A stretch of DNA of 39,145 bases from a virus. Made by a program: the position numbers and the translations under genes. The notes beneath the pieces were generated by a model, which worked only from the letters and a program-made list of their open reading frames with translations, was not told where the DNA came from and ran no database searches. The stretch is from positions 1 to 39,145 of IMG/VR virus record IMGVR_UViG_3300024520_004761; one strand, 5' to 3'. Below, in pieces: positions 1-6,957 of this stretch; positions within the stretch are counted from its first letter, which is position 1; every line of letters begins with the position of its first letter.

Positions 1-848
1 GAAAACCTTTATCAGAAAAGACTATTGCTGCTAATGTTTTAGAACACGGGACAGGTGGAATTAATATTGATGCGAGTAGAATCGGTCTTGGTAACGATAA
101 GACCAAAGGTGGATGCGCCGGAACTTCCGCAATTCACGGAGGGGGAATAAACAAACGAGCCCCCGTGGATCATACCAAAGGTCGTTTTCCTGCTAATCTT
201 ATTTTATCTCACAAACCAGGCTGCACACAAGTTGGAACCAAAGAAGGAAAAGGTTATACAATCAATAGATTTACCGATGGAGCAAAGCCTTTTGGTAATG
301 GTGCGGGGCATCCTTATAAAGTAGAAGATCAAGGACCAGAAACGATTGCGGTATGGGATTGTGAAGACGATTGCGCTATTAAAACTTTAGATAACCAAAC
401 AGGTGTTTTAACAAGCGGAGAAATGAAGGGAAAGATTAAAGGCAAGGCTGGTAAAGATACATTTGGTTCATATAAAGGCGAAGCAACGGAGCAACCTTAT
501 TATGCCGATAGTGGTGGGGCTTCAAGATTCTTTTATTGCGCCAAAGCTTCAAAAAAAGAGAAAACATTAAATAAAACAATTGAGAATAAGCATCCTACTG
601 TCAAATCTCTTAAATTAATGAAATACTTAATAAATCTTGTAACGCCTCCTGGTGGCGTTGTGCTGGACCCTTTTATGGGCAGTGGTACGACCGGACAAGC
701 GGCATTAGAGGGCAATTTCGGCTTTGTGGGGGTTGAATTAGAGGCTGAGAGTTACGAGATTTGCAAAAAGCGGTGCTCAAGTATAGAAACCCTAATTATT
801 AATAAAAAGATAGAAGAAAAAAACATTGATCAAGCCGGTTCAGTGTGA
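1..848 (+). CDS. Site-specific DNA methyltransferase (N4-cytosine/N6-adenine type), C-terminal part
   Basis: The frame is open from base 3, so this is the C-terminal part of a gene that starts before the window; the GTG at 165 is internal. The stretch KPLSEKTIAANVLEHGTGG followed by INIDASRI is typical of phage DNA methyltransferases. The SAM-binding motif I, DPFMGSGTTGQAAL, lies near the C-terminus (about base 667-708), followed by GVELEAESYEICKKR. A DPPY-type catalytic motif would lie upstream, outside the window. That order (catalytic motif, target-recognition part, then motif I) is that of beta-class amino-methyltransferases. It probably modifies phage DNA, for restriction evasion or epigenetic marking. 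No restriction partner is visible. Family call is firm; the target base is not known. Confidence 0.88.
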   Translation, partial: KPLSEKTIAANVLEHGTGGINIDASRIGLGNDKTKGGCAGTSAIHGGGINKRAPVDHTKGRFPANLILSHKPGCTQVGTKEGKGYTINRFTDGAKPFGNGAGHPYKVEDQGPETIAVWDCEDDCAIKTLDNQTGVLTSGEMKGKIKGKAGKDTFGSYKGEATEQPYYADSGGASRFFYCAKASKKEKTLNKTIENKHPTVKSLKLMKYLINLVTPPGGVVLDPFMGSGTTGQAALEGNFGFVGVELEAESYEICKKRCSSIETLIINKKIEEKNIDQAGSV

Positions 849-854
849 TATTAT
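826..854 (+). promoter_or_regulatory. Sigma70-type promoter before the exonuclease gene
   Basis: TTGATC (826-831), a 17-base spacer and TATTAT (849-854), with TG one base before the -10 (extended -10). The predicted transcript start falls at about 861, which is the first start codon of the next gene, so the mRNA may have almost no leader. The promoter overlaps the end of the methyltransferase gene. Confidence 0.5.
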
Positions 855-860
855 AGTAAT

Positions 861-1436
861 ATGATGAAAAATAAAAAATATTTGGTGATAGATACCGAAA
901 CGGGTGGGCTTGATCCAGAAAAAAATAGTATTTTGAGTATTGCGGGTGTTTTATGGGAACCCGGAAAGACAGTTGAGCCGGTTTTTGACCTATATGTCAA
1001 AGAACACTTTATAAATGTTGAAGAAGCCGCACTAAAAGTCAATAAAATTGATATGAATGAAGTGCATTTGGCTGATGAGCCATATATCGTTGTAAAGAAG
1101 ATCCAGAATGCGTTAAATGAGCGTCTTGGTAAAGACAGGAAAGCAATTCAGCTTGTCGGTCACAATGTTGCTTTCGATATTGCGTTTACAAAGAGACTTT
1201 ATCGTCATGCAGGTCTAGAAAAGGAATATAAAAACGATTTTCGTGATAGAGCGATGGATACTTGCTCTATTTTGGAATTTTTGATGCTTTCGGGCAAAGT
1301 GGAAGGATATAGGGCCTCCGGTGATGTTTTATTCAAAGCAGCGGGTGTTGAAATCGAAGAAAAAGACCGTCACACGGCTTTAGGTGATGCTGTCGCCACA
1401 GCTTATGCTTTAGAGTCATTAATTACGAAATTTTAG
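861..1436 (+). CDS. DEDDh 3'-5' exonuclease (DnaQ/RNase T-like)
   Basis: A single exonuclease domain fills the 191 residues. Exo I is DTET (Asp11, Glu13); Exo II is HNVAFDIAF near residues 101-109; Exo III is HTALGDA near residue 171, with the His and Asp of the DEDDh class. These residues bind two metal ions and hydrolyse DNA or RNA from the 3' end. Stand-alone proteins of this kind in phages trim DNA or tRNA ends or proofread, but the substrate cannot be told from the sequence. There are two possible starts, ATG 861 and ATG 864, with no clear ribosome binding site. It lies 12 bases after the methyltransferase and has its own probable promoter. Confidence 0.88.
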   Translation: MMKNKKYLVIDTETGGLDPEKNSILSIAGVLWEPGKTVEPVFDLYVKEHFINVEEAALKVNKIDMNEVHLADEPYIVVKKIQNALNERLGKDRKAIQLVGHNVAFDIAFTKRLYRHAGLEKEYKNDFRDRAMDTCSILEFLMLSGKVEGYRASGDVLFKAAGVEIEEKDRHTALGDAVATAYALESLITKF

Positions 1437-1445
1437 GAGAAAATT

Positions 1446-1754
1446 ATGTCAAAAGATAAAAAGCAAGCGTGGGGAACCTTAATAAATGAGAAACCAACAC
1501 TACAAGAGATTGCCAACTACTATAAGGGCAAAGGCGGCGGGCCCGAAGGTGAATCGCACGTTATTGATGCAAATGCCGATAAAAAAGAGGGATTTGTGTG
1601 GGTTTATAGCACAAAAGCGGACGCAGCAAAGATCATTGAGCGTTGTGGAGACGCAATTTTAGATTATAGCTTCTTAGATGCACAAGGAGTTCAATTAAAG
1701 ATTGATCGCAAAGCTTTTCGCGGAATACATTGTGCATTTAGAAATGTCAAATAA
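1446..1754 (+). CDS. Small hypothetical protein, 102 aa
   Basis: Not recognised. A soluble, mixed-charge protein with a Gly-rich stretch (KGKGGGPEGE, about residues 28-37), then FVWVYSTKADAAKIIERCG and a basic C-terminus. No membrane segment or signal peptide. The start is supported by AGGAGAAAATT directly before ATG 1446, and the gene follows the exonuclease by 9 bases, so the two are probably co-transcribed. Confidence 0.65.
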   Translation: MSKDKKQAWGTLINEKPTLQEIANYYKGKGGGPEGESHVIDANADKKEGFVWVYSTKADAAKIIERCGDAILDYSFLDAQGVQLKIDRKAFRGIHCAFRNVK

Positions 1755-1760
1755 CATTTT

Positions 1761-1781
1761 CCTCAACTATTTAGGTTGAGG
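1761..1781 (+). promoter_or_regulatory. Hairpin in the leader of the first structural gene
   Basis: A perfect 7-bp stem, CCTCAAC (1761-1767) with GTTGAGG (1775-1781), closes a 7-base loop TATTTAG. No U-run follows, so it is not a classic terminator. It ends 7 bases before the next ATG and contains that gene's purine-rich ribosome binding site, so it could mask translation initiation. The loop includes most of the AACTATTTA motif that recurs before several genes here. Confidence 0.45.
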
Positions 1782-1788
1782 GAAGCAA

Positions 1789-2193
1789 ATGGCAAACGGT
1801 CTTTATACAACATTCTTATCAGCACTGATGAACAAACAACTTGATCTAGACACAGATCAAATCAATGTTGCGCTCCTTGATTCGGGATATACAGTCAATT
1901 TAACGGTTCAAGATCACTATAGCGCATATTGTGCCGCGCATCAAATACAAACAGGCATTTTGTCCAATAACACAATCACATCAGGCGTTTTCAACGCAGA
2001 CAATTATGAATTTCCGAATGTTACACATGGATCAAACGCTAAATACATAGTAGTGTATCACGACACTACGGATCAACTCATCGCTTACTTTGATACCGAT
2101 TCAAATGGTGCGATAGATCTTCCATGTGTTGGAAACGATATTCATACCGAATGGAATGCTAGTGGTATATTTGCCTTTGCTAATTGTCCATAG
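1789..2193 (+). CDS. Putative phage virion structural protein, 134 aa
   Basis: Begins MANGLYTTFLSALMNKQLDLDTDQINVALLD. This resembles a class of phage virion proteins that open with a short helix followed by a DTDxIKVALVD-like strand and a YTVNL segment. No catalytic motif or signal peptide. It is the first of five consecutive Ser/Thr/Asn-rich proteins that look like tail fibre or particle surface components. The assignment to the virion is by resemblance and neighbourhood, not by a diagnostic motif. Ribosome binding site GAGGGA sits in the 3' arm of the leader hairpin. Confidence 0.6.
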   Translation: MANGLYTTFLSALMNKQLDLDTDQINVALLDSGYTVNLTVQDHYSAYCAAHQIQTGILSNNTITSGVFNADNYEFPNVTHGSNAKYIVVYHDTTDQLIAYFDTDSNGAIDLPCVGNDIHTEWNASGIFAFANCP

Positions 2194-2204
2194 GATTTTA
2201 TTTA

Positions 2205-2798
2205 ATGGGAATTAAAGACGGCTATATAATAACAGACTTATCGAGTTCCATTCAACAAAGAACTCTTACGGGTGGTGCGGTAGTCGCGCCTTTCGGGTTT
2301 GGTCATCGAGGTCTTCAAAACTTACGAGGAACCTGCCAGCCCTATTCATCTTTCCCAGGAAGTTCAATGCCCGCCTGGGATCGCGGGGATTGCGGCGTAC
2401 CTGACGATACAGTCAAAATGCTCTTGATAACTCAAGACAGTCCAGTCTATACGCCGGTTACTTACGGAACAGAATGGTATACGGAAATTGTGGATGCAGA
2501 AGTCGTAGGAACGAGTAGCACTCATGTTGGCTCAATTTATCTAACAAGCGGAACTTTAAACGAAATAGGGTTTGAGGCATGTACTACTCAGATTCCACTT
2601 TATACTATAGCAGAAATTAGACGATTTACTGATAATTCCCTACTAACCTCCTTTAATGCTAGTGCCGCCAAATGTAGCTACACTTATAATTCTTTGGTAA
2701 GCGTTACCGATACTGATTGGTATGATATCTATGTTTCGGGCGCATATGGCTCCACCACATCTAGCCTAGAAGGAATTTTTGTGGAATACAAAATCTAA
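2205..2798 (+). CDS. Putative tail-fibre/virion surface protein with a domain shared with the next gene
   Basis: 197 residues from ATG 2205, chosen because AGGA (2192-2195) precedes it at good spacing; an in-frame TTG at 2184 lies inside the previous gene. The N-terminal half is Gly/Pro-rich (TGGAVVAPFGFGHRGLQNL). The C-terminal ~100 residues (EVVGTSSTHVGSIYLTSG ... DWYDIYVSG ... SLEGIFVEYKI) match the whole of the following protein in pattern: an EVxGTxSTxVGS start, an RFT motif in the middle, and DWYxxYxSG plus SLxxGIxV at the end. Probably a beta-sandwich virion module. Exact role unknown. Confidence 0.6.
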   Translation: MGIKDGYIITDLSSSIQQRTLTGGAVVAPFGFGHRGLQNLRGTCQPYSSFPGSSMPAWDRGDCGVPDDTVKMLLITQDSPVYTPVTYGTEWYTEIVDAEVVGTSSTHVGSIYLTSGTLNEIGFEACTTQIPLYTIAEIRRFTDNSLLTSFNASAAKCSYTYNSLVSVTDTDWYDIYVSGAYGSTTSSLEGIFVEYKI

Positions 2799-2807
2799 AA
2801 CTATTTA
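2799..2807 (+). promoter_or_regulatory. Recurrent AACTATTTA motif (copy before gene 2819)
   Basis: AACTATTTA lies directly between the previous stop codon and an AGAGG ribosome binding site. The same 9-mer is found at 1765, 3155, 5798 and 6221, four of them just upstream of a gene start. It is not the T4 late promoter TATAAATA. The function is unassigned. Confidence 0.35.
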
Positions 2808-2818
2808 GAGGTACAATT

Positions 2819-3151
2819 ATGGCAGCATGTTCAATAGACTTAATTACTAATACTGAAGTATCAGGAACCACCTCTACATTGGTCGGATCAGCCAGAATTC
2901 TATCTGGTTCAAATACTAATTTTTCTTTCCGTGCGATGATGGGAACTGCAACTTTCACCACAGCATCCCTAGAGGTAAAAAGATTTACTGGTGGGAGTAG
3001 TGTTACTGCTTTGGAAGCTACCGGAAGCTTACAGGATGTTTCTGGTTCTGCGGTAGCGATCCCGGCTAATGATTGGTATGAATTTTATTTATCCGGCTCG
3101 ACAGCGGGAACTATATCTTTAGTTAAGGGAATTCGCGTGGTATTGAGTTAA
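2819..3151 (+). CDS. Putative virion surface protein, single-domain paralogue of the C-terminus of the preceding gene
   Basis: 110 residues, one domain. Residues from about 12 (TEVSGTTSTLVGSARILSG) through KRFTGG and NDWYEFYLSG to LVKGIRVVLS align in order with the C-terminal domain of the protein at 2205-2798. This points to a local duplication that made one free-standing and one fused copy. The sequence is hydrophobic and Ser/Thr-rich, with no Cys-rich or catalytic motifs, as expected for a beta-structured tail or capsid decoration protein. Start supported by AGAGG before ATG 2819. Confidence 0.6.
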   Translation: MAACSIDLITNTEVSGTTSTLVGSARILSGSNTNFSFRAMMGTATFTTASLEVKRFTGGSSVTALEATGSLQDVSGSAVAIPANDWYEFYLSGSTAGTISLVKGIRVVLS

Positions 3152-3186
3152 TGAAACTATTTACCAGCACAGGAGAAGAATAAAGA

Positions 3187-4170
3187 ATGCCAACACTTGA
3201 AAGAACTTGGACCAACTCACAAAATAATGTTCCGGCAGATCAAACTACTACTGAAAAGCAAGTGGGTAATATTTTGTTGGCTATGAAAAACGCTTTTGTT
3301 TCCGCAGGATGGACAGTTACTCAAAGCAGTAATGGACTAACTACAGCAGCAAGCGATCTCTGGTCTGTATACACCGATGTGGTTTATGGTGCTGGTGCCG
3401 TAGTTCATAGTTGGATTGTTCTAGAAAGCCCTACTGATTATCCATCCACTGGAAATCAAGTATATTTTGCGATTGAATGGAATGCCGCCGCCGATGAAAA
3501 TTGTACCTTTTACACGTCTACGGGAGATTGGACAGGAGGCACAACAAGCACCATCGGCGCAGCCGGTGGAAATAAAAACACCATGACGACAACCGATGGC
3601 TTTGTACCGCCTGGTTTAACCAATGTTAAATATCATTTTTCTTATAACACCACTGGGGATGTGATCTTTTATAACAGCAATGACAGCACCGCCCGCGCCG
3701 GTTGGGGCCTCATTATAAGCAAACTAGCCGATCACGATGCGTCCGATAATTATCCTCTATTTCAATATCTTCGTACAAGTGGAAATTCTTGGTCGCAACC
3801 TAGTCAAACATATAATGCGTTTGGTATTGGTAATATGCAAACCAACGCGAATTCTAAGGGATTTTGGATTGATGGGAATACAACTACCCAAAACAATGCA
3901 TATTCGATGGAAAACAATTTTATGTTTAATGCGACGGGAGGCGACTCCAATGGTAGTGATATTAATGGAAAATTCATCGCAGCTCCAATATGGGTTTGTG
4001 GAAATGAAGCATCCAAGAGGGCAATCCGAGGGAGATTGGTAGATATATACCTGGCAAACTATTCTAACCTCAACACCCTTGGAGGCACTGTCGAGCCCTC
4101 AACGGGCACAATTCAACTTGCATGTATAACTTGCCTTTGGGTACCTGCTGATGTAGTACCGAGCCTATAA
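3187..4170 (+). CDS. Putative virion/tail protein, 327 aa
   Basis: A long Ser/Thr/Asn/Gly-rich protein opening MPTLERTWTNSQNNVPAD, with an amphipathic segment KQVGNILLAMKNAFVSAGW, a layout common in phage particle proteins that carry a short N-terminal helix before beta-rich modules. No enzyme motif, signal peptide or membrane segment is seen. AGGAG (3171-3175) and the AACTATTTA motif precede the start. It may be a fibre or baseplate accessory protein; no family could be named with confidence. Confidence 0.6.
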   Translation: MPTLERTWTNSQNNVPADQTTTEKQVGNILLAMKNAFVSAGWTVTQSSNGLTTAASDLWSVYTDVVYGAGAVVHSWIVLESPTDYPSTGNQVYFAIEWNAAADENCTFYTSTGDWTGGTTSTIGAAGGNKNTMTTTDGFVPPGLTNVKYHFSYNTTGDVIFYNSNDSTARAGWGLIISKLADHDASDNYPLFQYLRTSGNSWSQPSQTYNAFGIGNMQTNANSKGFWIDGNTTTQNNAYSMENNFMFNATGGDSNGSDINGKFIAAPIWVCGNEASKRAIRGRLVDIYLANYSNLNTLGGTVEPSTGTIQLACITCLWVPADVVPSL

Positions 4171-4186
4171 AATATGGTGAATAAAA

Positions 4187-4471
4187 ATGTCCGCAGTTGA
4201 TGTAATCACGATAGATTCAAGCTTTGTAGGAATCGAAGAAGGAGTAAAATGGGTTTATTCGGGACAACCACCATCCGGTGGTGCTGCTGAATTACAATCT
4301 GGTGGTGGCTGCGAGAACACTTATTATCAACGAGTATATGACGACACCAATGAATTCTGGTGTTATTATTCTGGCTTAGTCCTGAATCCCACGCCAGGGA
4401 TAATGGATACAACTCCCAACAATTCAGGAAACATTAGCGGTCATAGTATTATTATGACTATTTGCTCCTAA
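4187..4471 (+). CDS. Small putative virion protein, 94 aa
   Basis: A compact protein with Gly/Ser-rich turns (QPPSGGAAELQSGGG) and four Cys residues, no enzyme motif. It closes the run of structural-like genes, 16 bases after the 327-residue protein, and shares their small-residue-rich composition. Start ATG 4187 has a GGTGA-type ribosome binding site. An 8-bp AT-only inverted repeat follows the gene. Unrecognised; placed in the virion group only by context. Confidence 0.5.
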   Translation: MSAVDVITIDSSFVGIEEGVKWVYSGQPPSGGAAELQSGGGCENTYYQRVYDDTNEFWCYYSGLVLNPTPGIMDTTPNNSGNISGHSIIMTICS

Positions 4472-4516
4472 TTTATTAATCTTAATAAACTAAAAATTCC
4501 TAATAAATGATTATCC

Positions 4517-4545
4517 TTGACCTCAAGGGGATTCTCTGTCATAAT
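4517..4545 (+). promoter_or_regulatory. Sigma70-type promoter before the metallopeptidase-like gene
   Basis: TTGACC (4517-4522), 17-base spacer, CATAAT (4540-4545). It lies in the 99-base gap between the structural block and the next gene and would give a short leader containing AGGAGGGG. This marks the change from structural to small accessory genes. Confidence 0.6.
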
Positions 4546-4570
4546 AGTATTACCCAAATTAGGAGGGGTG

Positions 4571-5032
4571 ATGACTATATTAGACAAGGAACTAGAAAAG
4601 AAACTATTTGAAGCCGGAATGGGCGAGCTTACGTTGTGGCTTATTAAAAAAGGGTGGACACTTGATCTAGATTATCTTAATCAAGACGAAATGTTACCAT
4701 CTAGCAAGCTTATAAACATAAGCACACGCCAAGGAATAGAAAAACAATTTTATTCTTTATTACATGAATGTGGTCACTTGCTTATTCAATCAAACTGGGA
4801 AAACTACGAGAAAGCATATCCAGCCACAGCAAGGATGTATGCTTATGCCACCACTAATAAACAATTAGCGCGTAGCCCCAAATATAAAGTGGATTGCATA
4901 TCGGAAGAACTCGAAGCATGGCGACGAGGAAAGAAACTAGCAGATCGCTTATCATTATATTATAGTGAGGAGAGGTATAATGACTTAACAGCCAAGTGTG
5001 TTTATACCTATATTCAATGGGCAAACAAGTAG
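4571..5032 (+). CDS. HExxH zinc metallopeptidase-like protein, 153 aa
   Basis: The motif LLHECGHLLI (His65, Glu66, His69) is the zinc-binding and catalytic HExxH of gluzincin-type peptidases. A later acidic helix, SEELEAWRRGKKLAD, could supply the third metal ligand, as in small ImmA/IrrE-type and related phage proteins. It is soluble, with no signal peptide. ATG 4571 is chosen because AGGAGGGG lies just upstream; the longer frame from 4517 would start inside the promoter. The target could be a host or phage protein. Activity is inferred from the motif only. Confidence 0.7.
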   Translation: MTILDKELEKKLFEAGMGELTLWLIKKGWTLDLDYLNQDEMLPSSKLINISTRQGIEKQFYSLLHECGHLLIQSNWENYEKAYPATARMYAYATTNKQLARSPKYKVDCISEELEAWRRGKKLADRLSLYYSEERYNDLTAKCVYTYIQWANK

Positions 5033-5250
5033 AAGATGGCGATGCCTTTGGTAGCCGATATTTAGATATTTTTAAGGTTGGTGATTTAGTTTCGTGGGCT
5101 CACCTAGGGAATACCAAAGAATATGGTTATATAATAAAAATTTATAATGAAAAGATGAGGGCAAATCGTTGTTTTGTATTTGCTCGCATTCGTAAAACAG
5201 ATGGTTCAACCGAGAACTTTATGTTATCGGAAATACAAAAAGAATCATAA
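5017..5250 (+). CDS. Small hypothetical phage protein with SH3-like start (77 aa)
   Basis: Overlaps the 3' end of the metallopeptidase-like gene by 16 bases. Residues 15-30 (DIFKVGDLVSWAHLGN) and EYGYIIKIYNEK have the pattern KVGDLVxW...YGxIxxI. That pattern is seen in many small proteins of T4-like environmental phages and suggests a small SH3-like barrel. The ATG at 5017 is preferred over the GTG at 4996. No function can be given. Confidence 0.6.
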   Translation: MGKQVEDGDAFGSRYLDIFKVGDLVSWAHLGNTKEYGYIIKIYNEKMRANRCFVFARIRKTDGSTENFMLSEIQKES

Positions 5251-5265
5251 AAAAAGGGTGGTTGT

Positions 5266-5484
5266 ATGTTTTGGGATATAGTTACAAATGTGGGTAATAG
5301 AAAAAAACCTTGGGAAGACGTTCCAATCGAAGTTTTAATCGAGGAGGAGCGCAAGCGCAAAAAAAGTCTTGAAGATCATCGCGAACGTTTGTATGCTCCT
5401 TTGCCCGAACCACCTTTAAGACCCATCGAGAAAGATGACCTCCCTGAAAATGAAGTGGATGGTTGTATCATCATAAAATTATAG
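5266..5484 (+). CDS. Small charged hypothetical protein, 72 aa
   Basis: Unrecognised. A basic/acidic helical stretch (EVLIEEERKRKKSLEDHRERLY) is followed by a proline-rich segment (APLPEPPLRPIEKDDLPEN). No membrane segment. AAGGGTGG lies before ATG 5266. Its TAG stop overlaps a possible GTG start of the next gene. Confidence 0.5.
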   Translation: MFWDIVTNVGNRKKPWEDVPIEVLIEEERKRKKSLEDHRERLYAPLPEPPLRPIEKDDLPENEVDGCIIIKL

Positions 5485-5501
5485 TGCTAATTTCCAAAAA
5501 A

Positions 5502-5798
5502 ATGCGATTGCCAATTGCGTTGATGCTTCTCACAGTCTTCAACGCCATTGACGCATTTTTTACGCTAAAATACATAAAATTTGGTGCTCTATGCGAAGCC
5601 AACCCCTTAATGGATTCGCTATTGCAAAGCAACCACTACCTTTTCATTTTTTATAAACTCGTTGTTGTAAATTTTTGTGTTTGGGCCCTTTACAAAAACA
5701 ATAAGACCAAAATAATTCCTTTTATCCTGTATTTTCTTACTTTTGTTTATGGATTGTTGATGATGTGGTGGGGATATATGATTTTCCTTCTTTACTGA
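5502..5798 (+). CDS. Small membrane protein, DUF5658-like, 98 aa
   Basis: Three hydrophobic segments (about residues 3-22, 45-62 and 69-95) make this an integral inner-membrane protein. The first carries NAIDAFFTLKYIKFG followed by EANPLM, which matches the NxxDxxxTxxxIxxGxxxExNPLM signature of DUF5658-type proteins. Starts at ATG 5502 or at GTG 5484, which overlaps the upstream stop. Function of the family is unknown. In a phage it may act on the host membrane during infection. Confidence 0.6.
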   Translation: MRLPIALMLLTVFNAIDAFFTLKYIKFGALCEANPLMDSLLQSNHYLFIFYKLVVVNFCVWALYKNNKTKIIPFILYFLTFVYGLLMMWWGYMIFLLY

Positions 5799-5811
5799 AC
5801 TATTTATAGTG

Positions 5812-6702
5812 ATGAAGAATGAATTCGACCGGCTTTCGGCAGTACAACCTTTAATAAAGAGTTTATACGAAGCTTCTAAAGACACATTGGGATTTAATCC
5901 TGATGCCAAAATTGTTATTCTAACAAACGAAGAAAATTCTAACAATCCTCTTGGCAAAACAGCTTATTATGATCCGGCAAGTCATAAAATTGGGTTGTAT
6001 ACACAGGGTAGGCATGTTAAAGATATTATGCGATCATTGTCTCATGAATTGGTTCATCATTCCCAAAATTGTCGCGGAGACTTCAATGAAGGCTTGGCAA
6101 CCGTAGAAGGATACGCGCAAGAAGATGGTCACTTGCGGGAAATGGAACGAGAAGCCTATGAAACAGGCAATTTAATCTTTCGTGACTGGGAAGATAATTA
6201 TAAACGTAATGATAGTTCGAAACTATTTACTGATACTTCAATTATGGGAGAAAAACTAATGGAAGACAAAGAAACAAAACTACGCGAGGTTATTCGTGGA
6301 CTGGTGAAAGAAATGTTAATCACAGTTAAAGAAGATAATGAGGCTTGTTCAGAAGACAACCCCGCACCTTGCGAAAGGGTTGAAGGTGGAGAAGAAGGTG
6401 ATGAAGCGGCTGTCGCCTCTGCGCTGGGCGGCGTCGTAACTTCTAATAAGCCTGATGAAGAAAAAGACGAACCTTTTCAGGGAGTTTCGGAAAGCGAGGA
6501 AAGGGAAGCCAAAACTCCCGGTGGTGGCGATAAAGCTGATGAGCGTGAAGAAGAAGAAGAAGACGATGAGTTTGAAAAAGGCAAAAAAGATAAACAATAT
6601 GAAACTTACTTTCCAAAAACTCACGACATTCGCGAAAAAGCAAGACATAGAACCCATGAAGCTTTGATGAACCGTTGGGGATATTCGAAAAAAAATGATT
6701 AA
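5812..6702 (+). CDS. HExxH metallopeptidase-like protein with charged C-terminal tail, 296 aa
   Basis: The N-terminal domain (1-140) carries SHELVHHSQN (His78, Glu79, His82), a zinc HExxH site. The later GHLREMEREAYETG offers a glutamate third ligand. From residue ~150 the protein changes character: ETKLREVIRGLVKEML, then a very acidic region (REEEEEDDE), then a basic end (HDIREKARHRTHEALMNRW). An in-frame ATG at 6259 has its own GGGAG ribosome binding site and lies 30 bases after an AACTATTTA motif, so a shorter C-terminal product may also be made. GTG 5809 is an alternative start; no ribosome binding site precedes either. The next gene overlaps by 8 bases. Confidence 0.65.
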   Translation: MKNEFDRLSAVQPLIKSLYEASKDTLGFNPDAKIVILTNEENSNNPLGKTAYYDPASHKIGLYTQGRHVKDIMRSLSHELVHHSQNCRGDFNEGLATVEGYAQEDGHLREMEREAYETGNLIFRDWEDNYKRNDSSKLFTDTSIMGEKLMEDKETKLREVIRGLVKEMLITVKEDNEACSEDNPAPCERVEGGEEGDEAAVASALGGVVTSNKPDEEKDEPFQGVSESEEREAKTPGGGDKADEREEEEEDDEFEKGKKDKQYETYFPKTHDIREKARHRTHEALMNRWGYSKKND

Positions 6703-6955
6703 TAATCTCAACAATCGGTGGAAAGAGTTTATACTTAATGAAGGGGTCACGCCGGATATTAGCGTATGGGTTCAGTCTCTTAAAGAAAGCCTGGGAATGA
6801 TTAAACCCAGATCTATGAGAGAGAGTAAGCGCATTGAGCTTATGAAACATCAATTGAACGAAATTAGAAAAGCGTCTAATCGCTTACAGCGAGAAAACCA
6901 AATTCTTCAAGAAGAAAATCAACTACTACAAGAACAGGACACGTCCAAGGAATAG
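6695..6955 (+). CDS. Small coiled-coil protein, possible capsid-core or processed protein, 86 aa
   Basis: The C-terminal half is a clear coiled coil (RKASNRLQRENQILQEENQLLQ is mostly heptads of Leu/Ile with Glu/Gln). The N-terminus, NRWKEFILNEG, resembles the capsid-targeting segment of T4 internal proteins (consensus like YQEFIAE, cleaved after LxE/IxE by the prohead protease). That suggests, but does not prove, packaging into the prohead. It overlaps the previous gene by 8 bases and is followed 2 bases later by the ligase-like gene. Confidence 0.5.
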   Translation: MINNLNNRWKEFILNEGVTPDISVWVQSLKESLGMIKPRSMRESKRIELMKHQLNEIRKASNRLQRENQILQEENQLLQEQDTSKE

Positions 6956-6957
6956 AA

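Noticed and set aside
1761-1781. Leader hairpin as an intrinsic terminator
   Set aside because: There is no U-run after the stem, and it overlaps the ribosome binding site of the next gene; kept as a possible regulatory hairpin.
4473-4490. TTTATTAA/TTAATAAA inverted repeat as a terminator
   Set aside because: The stem is AT-only with a very short loop and no U-run; it is too weak to call a terminator.
6349-6853. Long reverse-strand frames opposite the acidic and charged regions (6349-6750, 6443-6853)
   Set aside because: They mirror Glu/Lys-rich codons as Phe/Leu-rich frames and have no ribosome binding sites.
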